A stretch of 41,576 bases of DNA from the NCBI GenBank assembly GCA_017881185.1, contig JADGRE010000024.1:1-41576 (forward strand). The letters are read 5' to 3'. Below the pieces are notes generated by a model. The model was not told the DNA's origin. It worked only from the letters and a program-made list of their open reading frames with translations, and did not search any database. The DNA comes from Pseudomonadota bacterium (lineage in GTDB: Bacteria; Myxococcota_A; Polyangia; Polyangiales; JAFGIB01). Positions within the stretch are counted from its first letter, which is position 1; every line of letters starts with the position of its first letter. This document shows positions 28,014 through 34,468 of this stretch, piece by piece. Position numbers and translations under genes: made by a program.

Positions 28014-28102
28014 AGCGCGGGAACGTGACCTCAGAGGAGAGGGATCGAGGCACGCGGGTCGCACCTGTTGGGGCGACCGGGGCGTTCCCTCGGGTGGGTG
28101 GG

Positions 28103-28360
28103 TCAGACGGCTTTCGCGATGTCGTCTGCGGAGATGTCTGCGGCGGTGGGCGAGGCCACGGTGCCTACGGACGACTCGGCTGGGACAGGGCGTTGCTTTT
28201 GCTCGTTCACCTTCGACCGCATGGCCATCACCTTACGGCACAGGGAGGCGAACTCCTTGTGGCGGGTGGCCATGGTCGGGGTGCCGCCGCGCAGCAGCGT
28301 CTGCACGATGAACTCGAGAACTTGAATCTCGCCTTCGGAAAAACTGTTGCTGATTCGCAT
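28103..28360 (-). CDS. Small protein of unknown function (85 aa)
   Basis: Reads MRISNSFSEGEIQVLEFIVQ... The first ~55 residues look alpha-helical and amphipathic (EIQVLEFIVQTLLRGG, HKEFASLCRKVMAMRSKV); the tail is Ala/Asp/Pro rich and probably disordered. No signal peptide, membrane helix or known motif. The start at 28360 is preferred over one 17 codons upstream because a possible promoter (TTGTCG-17-TAGCTT) ends 7 nt before it and because the upstream codons lack the helical pattern. It stands alone, with 255 nt to pyrC and 499 nt to pilB. Small size and isolated position fit a regulator or adaptor, but that is a guess. Confidence 0.6.
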   Translation of the reverse strand: MRISNSFSEGEIQVLEFIVQTLLRGGTPTMATRHKEFASLCRKVMAMRSKVNEQKQRPVPAESSVGTVASPTAADISADDIAKAV

Positions 28361-28367
28361 GCGAGAG

Positions 28368-28396
28368 AAGCTAACAGATCGGAAGTGATGCGACAA
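28368..28396 (-). promoter_or_regulatory. Possible promoter of the 85-aa gene
   Basis: TTGTCG (28396-28391), 17-nt spacer, TAGCTT (28373-28368), then 7 nt to the ATG. Leaderless spacing. Confidence 0.3.
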
Positions 28397-28611
28397 CGGG
28401 TGACGTGCCATGTAGCGTCACAAAATGTCACTCAAGATCTGAAGATCGCCAGCTAAGTATTTGAAATTAGTGTGGAGCAGGTCGCGCGAAAAAAATCGCG
28501 GAAGATCGCGATCGCCTCGGCGGGGTGGGCTTATGTGCGGGCGATCGAAAAATACCAATGGCGATCTCATTTCGACTCCGGATCACGAACGGCACACGGG
28601 CGTCTGAAGAG

Positions 28612-28672
28612 GGATCATGCGTGAGCACACGATTGATCCACATGGATCATGCGTGGCGACTACGATCGTAGT
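28612..28672. repeat. Cluster of direct and inverted repeats
   Basis: GGATCATGCGTG occurs twice (28612-28623 and 28644-28655), 32 bp apart, i.e. about three helical turns. Between and overlapping them is the inverted repeat TGATCCA-CA-TGGATCA (28634-28649). A perfect 14-bp palindrome, ACTACGATCGTAGT, follows at 28659-28672. The arrangement looks like binding sites for a dimeric protein. Confidence 0.85.
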
Positions 28673-28859
28673 GCATGGGGGAGACGACAGGAGAGGGAGA
28701 TGAGATCGTGGCTTGGGGTGAGGGACGGGGAGCGGGGTGGGCTTACGTGCTCGGCGGGTGCGGGCCCCTCCCGGACTCGGGCGCGACGACGGGCGATCGC
28801 TCAGCAGCCAGCCGGATGCTCGCACTTGGGCGCCTCGCATCCGGTGCGCCCTCGAACAA

Positions 28860-30569
28860 TCAGCTCTTGTCAGACATCGTCACGCGGCAGACCTCTTCCA
28901 CCGTCGTCACGCCATCTAGGCACTTGTTGATGCCGGACATGCGCAAGGTGTTGATGCCTTCGGCGATCATCTCTTGCTTCAGCTCTGCAGCGGATGCGCC
29001 TTGCAACACCATCTCCTTGATGCGGTCGGTCAGCGGCATGACTTCGTAGAGAGCGATACGGCCCTTGTAGCCCGAGTCACCGCAGGTGCGGCAGCCGGCG
29101 CCCTTCATAATGCGCGCGCCCTTGATTTGCTCGTCGCGGAAGCCGGCGAGGGCGAGGGCTTCGGCGTCGAGCGGTGCCTCGGTCTTGCACTCCACGCAGA
29201 TCTTGCGGGCGAGGCGCTGCGCGAGAATCAAGTTCACCGATGCGGTGACGAGGAACGGCTCGACGCCCATGTTGAGGAGACGCGAGATGGTGGCGGGCGC
29301 GTCGTTGGTGTGCAGCGTGGAGAGCACCAAGTGGCCCGTGAGTGCGGCTTTGACCGCGATTTCGCCGGTCTCGAAGTCACGAATCTCACCGACCATGATG
29401 ATGTCGGGGTCTTGGCGTAGGAACGAGCGCAGTGCAGCAGCGAAGTTCAGGCCGATGTCTTCGTGCATCTGCACCTGATTGATGCCCATCAGGTTGTACT
29501 CGACCGGGTCTTCGGCGGTGGAGATGTTGGTCGTGACCTTGTTCAAGTCACTGAGCGCCGAATACAGCGTGGTCGTCTTGCCCGAACCGGTGGGGCCCGT
29601 GACGAGCACCATGCCGAAGGGCTTGTGAATGGCGTGCATGAAGTCGGCGAGCGCTTTTTGCTCGAAGCCGAGCTTCGTCATGTCGAGCTGCAGGTTGCCC
29701 TTGTCGAGCAAGCGCATGACGATCTTCTCGCCCCAGATGGTGGGCAACGAAGACACGCGGAAGTCCATCTCGCGGCCCTTGCCGAGCTTGAGCTTGATGC
29801 GACCGTCCTGAGGCAAACGTCGCTCGGAGATGTCGAGCGACGCCATGATCTTGAAGCGGCTGCAGATGGCGTTCTTGAGCTTCATCGGCGGGTGCATCTC
29901 GTCGTGCAACACGCCGTCGATGCGGTAACGCACACGGAGCATCTTCTCGTAGGGCTCCATGTGAATGTCGGAGGCGCCCTTCTTGATGGCGCTCAAGAGG
30001 ATGGCGTTGCACAGGCGGATGACCGGTGCGTCCTCGGACAGCTTCTCGAGATCGATGCCGTCGCCTTCGAGATCTTCCTCGGCGAACTCGATCTCTTCCT
30101 CGTCGAAACCCTCCATGATCTCGTCGTACGAGATGTTGGTTTCATGGGCGTAGTAGCGCTCGATGGCCTCGGTGATGGAGGCTTCGGACGAGACCACCGG
30201 CTCCACGTTGTAGCCAGTGGTGAACTTGATGTCGTCGATGGCGTGCAGGTTCGACGGATCGGCCATCGCCACGATCAGCGACGAGCCGGCGCGTGACACC
30301 GGGATGATCTTGTGGCGCTCGCACATCTCCTGCGAGATGAGCTTGAGCACCTCGGGGTCGATCTCGTACTCGCGCAGATCGACGGCCTGAACCTTGTACT
30401 GTTGGCTCAGGAAGTCGGTGATCTGCTCGTCGGAGATGAAGCCCATCTTCGCGAGCGCGAAGCCTAGGCTCGTGCCGTCTTTTCGCTGGGTCTCTTGGGC
30501 CTTGCGAAGCTGCTGTAAGCTGATGAGCTTCTGGCGGACGAGCAGCTCGCCAATGCGATCGGAGGACAC
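28860..30569 (-). CDS. pilB: Type IV pilus extension ATPase PilB
   Basis: 569 residues. A hexameric cytoplasmic ATPase that powers pilus assembly (social motility in myxobacteria). N-terminal MshEN/T2SSE_N domain (IGELLVRQKLISLQQLRKAQ...), then the GspE-type motor: Walker A GPTGSGKTTT (K331), Asp box, Walker B DIIMVGEIRD (D389, E395), His box GHLVLSTLHTND (H412, H420) and a tetracysteine zinc site C458/C461/C493/C496. A GspE of a type II secretion system is the alternative; length and the N-terminus favour PilB. Starts with GTG; AAGGAG lies about 12 nt upstream, a long spacing. It stands alone: pilT, pilC and other pil genes are not adjacent. Confidence 0.88.
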   Translation of the reverse strand: MSSDRIGELLVRQKLISLQQLRKAQETQRKDGTSLGFALAKMGFISDEQITDFLSQQYKVQAVDLREYEIDPEVLKLISQEMCERHKIIPVSRAGSSLIVAMADPSNLHAIDDIKFTTGYNVEPVVSSEASITEAIERYYAHETNISYDEIMEGFDEEEIEFAEEDLEGDGIDLEKLSEDAPVIRLCNAILLSAIKKGASDIHMEPYEKMLRVRYRIDGVLHDEMHPPMKLKNAICSRFKIMASLDISERRLPQDGRIKLKLGKGREMDFRVSSLPTIWGEKIVMRLLDKGNLQLDMTKLGFEQKALADFMHAIHKPFGMVLVTGPTGSGKTTTLYSALSDLNKVTTNISTAEDPVEYNLMGINQVQMHEDIGLNFAAALRSFLRQDPDIIMVGEIRDFETGEIAVKAALTGHLVLSTLHTNDAPATISRLLNMGVEPFLVTASVNLILAQRLARKICVECKTEAPLDAEALALAGFRDEQIKGARIMKGAGCRTCGDSGYKGRIALYEVMPLTDRIKEMVLQGASAAELKQEMIAEGINTLRMSGINKCLDGVTTVEEVCRVTMSDKS

Positions 30570-30618
30570 GGGTGCTCAGGGCTCCTTACGCGCGTGTTAC
30601 CTGCCGCGACAGCGCGCG

Positions 30619-30635
30619 CGCATGCGGCGTACCAG
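30619..30635 (-). promoter_or_regulatory. Possible sigma-54 promoter of pilB
   Basis: CTGGTACGCCGCATGCG on the minus strand matches the -24/-12 consensus (YTGGCACGRNNNTTGCW) at most fixed positions, with the essential GG and GC 10 nt apart. Transcription would start near 30608, giving a ~40-nt leader containing AAGGAG. Known: M. xanthus pilA is sigma-54 dependent; extension to this gene is inference. Confidence 0.33.
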
Positions 30636-30660
30636 TGAGGGTCTGGGATTGGCGTACGGG

Positions 30661-30690
30661 TTGTCAAGCCGCATCCGCCTCCGACACAAT
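30661..30690 (+). promoter_or_regulatory. Possible promoter of the acyltransferase gene
   Basis: TTGTCA (30661-30666), 18-nt spacer, CACAAT (30685-30690). Leader of about 30 nt to the ATG at 30727, without a clear ribosome binding site. Confidence 0.25.
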
Positions 30691-30726
30691 CGTCCGCTCA
30701 CAGTGCGGTAACGCAAGCCGAAATCG

Positions 30727-31827
30727 ATGAAGGAAGCTGCGGGCGATGTCTCACATGTGTCCGTCGCTGGCGTGACCGCAGCGCCGGCGTCGCAGCTGCG
30801 CGTGCTCTTCGTCGATTGGCTGCGCTGCTTGGCCGCGTTTCAGATGCTGCAGGGCCACACCATCGCCGCGGTGCTCGCGCCTGCGTATCGCAGTGGTGCG
30901 CTGTACCGCGCGTGGTGCGTGGCGCGCGGGCTCACATCGGTCGCGTTCTTGTTTGCTGCCGGCTTGTCGTTCTGGTTGGCCAACGCGCGCGAGCTCTCGC
31001 GACCGCGCGGGCAACGCAAGATCGGTGGCAGGCGTGCACGCCGAGCGTTGCTGCTGCTCGTGCTCGGCTACGCGTTGCATCTGCCGGTCGGTGCGCTGTT
31101 CAGCTCGGATCCCGTGCTTCGTGCGCAGCTCATGCGTTCGTTCGTGGCGGTCGACGTGCTGCAGTGCATCGGTGTGTCGCTGCTGCTGCTCGAGCTGCTC
31201 TTGTGGGCGTGCTCCAGCAAGCTTCAGTTTGCGTGCGCGTCCGCGGGCTTGTGCGTGCTCGCTTTCGTGGCAACGCCAACAGCGCTCGACCTGACGACGC
31301 CTGCGGCAGTGGCTCCGCTCACCGCGTACTTCACTGCCAAGCTAGGCTCGAGCTTCCCGCTCTTGCCGTGGTCCGCGCATCTGTTCTTCGGCGTGACTTG
31401 CGGCGCGTGGCTCACGGCGAAGGGGCGTTTGCGCGGGGAGGCGCGGCTGCTGCTCTTGGCGGCTGTGTTGCTGCTGTTGGCGGCGTTGGTGCACGGCGCG
31501 GGCGGCCCGCTCGTCTGGGTCGATCACGCCCGGCGCCTGGCCGGTGTGCTCGTGGTGAGCGCGTTGCTCGCCGGCCTGGCCGCACGCGTGCGCACTTCGC
31601 CGCCGCTGCTGCTCGTGCTCGCGCGCGAGACGCTCGCCCTCTACGTGTTCCATGTCCTGCTCATTTATGGGCAGGGTGTGGGGCTCGCCGACCGAATCGG
31701 GCGGCAATTGGCGCCCGGTGCTGCCATCGCCGCCGCAGCCGCCGTGGTCGTGCTCAGCACGATTTTGGTGCTGGCTTATCGAGCGGTTGCCCGCAGGCGT
31801 CTTGCCCGCACAGCGCAGACGGGTTAA
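30727..31827 (+). CDS. Multispanning acyltransferase-like membrane protein (DUF1624/HGSNAT type)
   Basis: 366 residues with about nine or ten hydrophobic segments. The start (RVLFVDWLRCLAAFQMLQGHT) has the Asp and the GH pair seen in the DUF1624/heparan-alpha-glucosaminide acetyltransferase-like family and in related acyltransferase-3 proteins; RGLTSVAFLFAAGLSFWL, LQCIGVSLLLLELLLW and ETLALYVFHVLLIYGQG are further typical segments. Such proteins move acyl groups across the membrane onto sugars; the substrate here is unknown. No glycosyltransferase genes are next to it. Divergent from pilB (157-nt gap); the next gene follows after 29 nt and is likely co-transcribed. Confidence 0.75.
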   Translation: MKEAAGDVSHVSVAGVTAAPASQLRVLFVDWLRCLAAFQMLQGHTIAAVLAPAYRSGALYRAWCVARGLTSVAFLFAAGLSFWLANARELSRPRGQRKIGGRRARRALLLLVLGYALHLPVGALFSSDPVLRAQLMRSFVAVDVLQCIGVSLLLLELLLWACSSKLQFACASAGLCVLAFVATPTALDLTTPAAVAPLTAYFTAKLGSSFPLLPWSAHLFFGVTCGAWLTAKGRLRGEARLLLLAAVLLLLAALVHGAGGPLVWVDHARRLAGVLVVSALLAGLAARVRTSPPLLLVLARETLALYVFHVLLIYGQGVGLADRIGRQLAPGAAIAAAAAVVVLSTILVLAYRAVARRRLARTAQTG

Positions 31828-31856
31828 GAGCCGGTCCCGGAGCGAAGGACACCCTC

Positions 31857-32735
31857 GTGGCAAATCCCAAGAAGCGCGCCATCACGCCCAAAGACCCTGC
31901 CGAAGCGCTCGCTCAGATCGAGTCGCCCGAGATCAAGTGGAAGGTCATCGCGCAGATCGTCGCGGGCTTTGCCGTGCTCTGGGTGACGGCGTTCATGGCC
32001 AAGCCTTTCGTGGGCTGGTTCGGCATCGCGGTGGTCGGTGCGCTGACCGTCGCGGGCATTGGCTTCGGCATCTACATCTGGCGTTTGACCAAGCGCCAGA
32101 AGGTCATCCTCGACATCATGAAGTCGGCGACCGATCCGGAAGGCCGCAAGCGTGCGATCGCCGAGCTGGGCGCAGACGCCGACCACGACGCGATGAAGGC
32201 CGTGGCGAAGGCGCAGCTGCTGGCAGGCACCGACCCAGCTGAGGCGCAGCGCGTGCTCGAGGGCGTCGACCTGAAGAAGGCGCCCGCGGTGGTGCAAGAC
32301 GAGGTCCGTGCGCAGCTGTCGCTGCTCTACTTGCGCGTCAACCGCGCCCGCGATGCACGCACGCTGACCGACGAGATGCGCCTGGATCGCCAGCCGAACG
32401 CCAAGGCGAAGGCCTTCTACGCTGCCGTCATGGCCGAGGCGCTGGCGCGCACGGGTGATGCCGACCAAGCGCGCAAGCTGCTCGACACCTATTCCGAGGA
32501 AGACCCGGCTTACGCCGAAGTGCGGCCGATGCTGCTGCGCGCGCAGGTGTTCACCTCGTTCCAGCAGAAGAAGCGTGGCCTCGCGAAGAAGGCGATGGAG
32601 ACGCTGGCCGAGGTCGAGCCCGGCATGCTCGCCGCGTTCATGATGAAGGGCACGCAGCCCGAGATCATCCAGCTGGCCCGGCAAACCTTGTCGTCGGCGG
32701 GCTACGCGCCGAAGATGAAGATCAAACGCTCGTGA
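31857..32735 (+). CDS. Membrane-anchored TPR-like protein
   Basis: 292 residues starting with GTG, with AAGGA 8-9 nt upstream. A lysine-rich N-terminus (ANPKKRAITPKDP) is followed by two membrane helices (about 30-47 and 52-75), then a soluble helical region with TPR-like repeats (AAVMAEALARTGDADQARKL and similar) and a basic C-terminus (PKMKIKRS). Both termini probably lie in the cytoplasm. No specific function is recognised. It sits between the acyltransferase (29 nt) and prmC (42 nt), suggesting one transcript. Confidence 0.78.
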   Translation: MANPKKRAITPKDPAEALAQIESPEIKWKVIAQIVAGFAVLWVTAFMAKPFVGWFGIAVVGALTVAGIGFGIYIWRLTKRQKVILDIMKSATDPEGRKRAIAELGADADHDAMKAVAKAQLLAGTDPAEAQRVLEGVDLKKAPAVVQDEVRAQLSLLYLRVNRARDARTLTDEMRLDRQPNAKAKAFYAAVMAEALARTGDADQARKLLDTYSEEDPAYAEVRPMLLRAQVFTSFQQKKRGLAKKAMETLAEVEPGMLAAFMMKGTQPEIIQLARQTLSSAGYAPKMKIKRS

Positions 32736-32777
32736 GCCCAGCGCGGCTGCTCAGCGCCGCGTGTCCGTGCGCCCCGC

Positions 32778-33644
32778 ATGCCGCCTGACTGGACCATTCG
32801 CAGCTTGCTCGCCTGGATGTCGCAGGACTTCGCGGCGGCGGGTCTCGGCACGCCGCGTCTGGATGCGGAGCTGCTGATCGCGCACGTGCTCGGCTGCGAT
32901 CGCGTGCGCTTGTACATGGATCTGGATCGGCCGCTGTCGGCGGCGGAGCTCGCCAGTGTGCGCGGCCTGGTGCAGCGGCGGCGCAAGCGCGAGCCAATCG
33001 CGTACATCGTGGGCCAGCGCGAGTTCTATCGGCGCGCGTTCAAGACCACGTCGGCCGTGCTCATCCCGCGGCCCGATACGGAGACCCTCGTGCAACGCGC
33101 GCTGGAGCTGCTGCCCAAGGATGAAGCACGGCATGTGCTCGACCTGTGCACCGGCAGCGCTGCCATCGCGGTGACCTTGGCCGCCGAGCGCCCACTCTTG
33201 CAGGTGGACGCGACCGACCTTTCGCTGGAAGCGCTCGCCGTTGCGAAAGACAATGCCTTGCAACACGCTGTTGCAGGGCGCGTGCGCTTCTTGCAGGGCG
33301 ATTTGTTCGCAGCATTGCCCGAGCCCACGCACTACGACTTGATCGTCGCCAACCCGCCGTACATCGCCACTGCCGACTGGGAAGGTCTGGCGCCGGAGAT
33401 CACGCGCCACGAGCCACGCCTGGCGCTGCTTGCGGGCGCGCAGGGCCTCGACCTGCTCGAGCGGCTGTGCGAGCAGCTGCCGCCATGGCTCGCGCCCTTG
33501 GGCACGGCGCTCTTCGAGGTCGGCGCAGGCCAGGCGGAGGCCGTAGCGGAGAAGCTTGCCGCGCAGCCGGGTCTGCAGCGCGTACGTGTGCACCGCGACC
33601 TGGGCGGCGTGGCGCGCGTGGTCGAAGCGCAGCGCACGGCGTAG
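32778..33644 (+). CDS. prmC: Release factor glutamine methyltransferase PrmC (HemK)
   Basis: 288 residues. PrmC methylates the GGQ glutamine of release factors RF1/RF2 using S-adenosylmethionine. An N-terminal helical domain (residues 1-~85: TPRLDAELLIAHVLG, REPIAYIVGQREFY) precedes the methyltransferase with IPRPDTE (97-103), the SAM motif LDLCTGSAAI (121-130) and the catalytic NPPY (192-195). The SAM motif has A where the second conserved Gly of GTGSG normally sits, and C for the first. This is probably tolerated, but it is not the consensus. prfA, its frequent neighbour, is not beside it. Confidence 0.93.
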   Translation: MPPDWTIRSLLAWMSQDFAAAGLGTPRLDAELLIAHVLGCDRVRLYMDLDRPLSAAELASVRGLVQRRRKREPIAYIVGQREFYRRAFKTTSAVLIPRPDTETLVQRALELLPKDEARHVLDLCTGSAAIAVTLAAERPLLQVDATDLSLEALAVAKDNALQHAVAGRVRFLQGDLFAALPEPTHYDLIVANPPYIATADWEGLAPEITRHEPRLALLAGAQGLDLLERLCEQLPPWLAPLGTALFEVGAGQAEAVAEKLAAQPGLQRVRVHRDLGGVARVVEAQRTA

Positions 33645-33664
33645 CTCGCCGCGTTGTGCCTGGC

Positions 33665-33898
33665 TCAGGGCTTGGGTTCGGCCGAGGCGCTGGGGCCAGT
33701 GGCGCCGTCATCGAGCTCATGGATTGGCTGGCACGACATCTTGCGCAGGATTTCGCGGGTGAAGAGCATGGACTGCTCCATCGCGCGACAGGGTGGGCAC
33801 GCCCGCAGGTGTAGGCGCAACAAAAGTCGCCTCCAGAACGGCAGGCAGCCGTCGACCGCGTCGCTCAGGTCGGCGCTGATTTGCTTACAAAGAGGCAT
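33665..33898 (-). CDS. Zinc-type anti-sigma factor
   Basis: 77 residues with the ZAS signature H-x3-C-x2-C (H30, C34, C37 in LHLRACPPC). The upstream part (ISADLSDAVDG) matches the helix that precedes the motif in anti-sigma factors. There is no membrane helix, so it should be a soluble anti-sigma of the RsrA/ChrR kind rather than a membrane-spanning one; redox or metal sensing is possible but not shown. Its start overlaps the end of the ECF sigma gene by 14 nt, which fits stoichiometric production of the pair. Confidence 0.85.
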   Translation of the reverse strand: MPLCKQISADLSDAVDGCLPFWRRLLLRLHLRACPPCRAMEQSMLFTREILRKMSCQPIHELDDGATGPSASAEPKP

Positions 33899-34412
33899 CT
33901 TCCAACGCTTTTCGTAGCTTGTGCCGGCCCCGGTGCAAGAGCACGCGCAAGTGGGTCGGTTGCACGCCCATGGCGTTACAAGCCTCGTCTCGGTCCAGTT
34001 GTTCTACGTCGCAGGCCAGCACGGCCATGCGCTCCAGCTCGCTGAGCGCGGGTAGGGCGCGGTCGATGACCTGCATGGCGGTCTTGTCGTCGAGGCGCCG
34101 GTCGGCGGCGGCGAAGGGCTGGGTCGCAAAACGCGTGGGTCCGTCGAGCTCGGGCACTACGTCGACCAGCACCTCGCGCTTGTTGCGGCGGAAGTGGTCG
34201 ACGATCTTGCGCACGAGAATGCCGACCATCCAGGTGCGCAGCGTGGAGCGGCCCTCGAAGCTCGCCTTCGATTCGATGGCCGCGAGGTAGGTCTCCTGCA
34301 CCAGATCCTGCGCGAGCGCGCGGTGCCGCACGGCGCGCAGCGCGAACGCAGTGAGCACGGGCTCGACCTCACGGATGGTCAGGTCGGAGATCTGAAGAGG
34401 GGCAGGGTTCAT
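33885..34412 (-). CDS. ECF (extracytoplasmic function) RNA polymerase sigma factor
   Basis: 175 residues from ATG 34412. Sigma region 2 spans about 15-80 (AQDLVQETYLAAI, RSTLRTWMVGILVRKIVDHFRR) and region 4 about 113-172 (LPALSELERMAVLACDVEQLDRDEA..., MGVQPTHLRVLLHRGRHKLRKAL). The linker is short, as usual for ECF factors. The ATG is chosen because region 2 begins soon after; in-frame codons upstream run into the BatA-like gene's end. It lies 56 nt after that gene and is coupled to the anti-sigma gene. Whether it controls the moxR cluster is unknown. Confidence 0.9.
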   Translation of the reverse strand: MNPAPLQISDLTIREVEPVLTAFALRAVRHRALAQDLVQETYLAAIESKASFEGRSTLRTWMVGILVRKIVDHFRRNKREVLVDVVPELDGPTRFATQPFAAADRRLDDKTAMQVIDRALPALSELERMAVLACDVEQLDRDEACNAMGVQPTHLRVLLHRGRHKLRKALEDASL

Positions 34413-34468
34413 CGCGCAGCGCGTGCTTGGCGCGGATTCTAGGGACGCAGCCACGCGGGCGGTAGGGG

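Larger units (their letters stand above)
28361..28859. other. 499-bp non-coding region, AT-richer and rich in palindromes
   Basis: No convincing gene on either strand; short open frames here lack a plausible protein pattern. The 28361-28680 part is visibly AT-richer than the rest of the window and holds many GATC-containing elements: GATCGCGATC (28504-28513), GCGATCGC (28508-28515), a CGCGA-A6-TCGCG hairpin (28485-28500), TGACG/CGTCA arms (28401-28420) and the repeats at 28612-28672. It is downstream of pilB and upstream of the 85-aa gene, so it could hold operators or a small RNA. Confidence 0.6.

Noticed and set aside
28508..28515. GCGATCGC as a HIP1 element
   Set aside because: HIP1 is a cyanobacterial genome-wide repeat; a single octamer in GC-rich DNA is not evidence for it.
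28632..28642. TTGATCCACA as a DnaA box (replication origin)
   Set aside because: It has an extra base relative to TTATNCACA, no further boxes are nearby, and no dnaA, dnaN or gyrB genes are present.
28649..28930. 93-codon plus-strand frame between the palindromes and pilB
   Set aside because: Low-complexity Arg/Ser/Gly-rich sequence that runs into the pilB 3' end antisense; no ribosome binding site.
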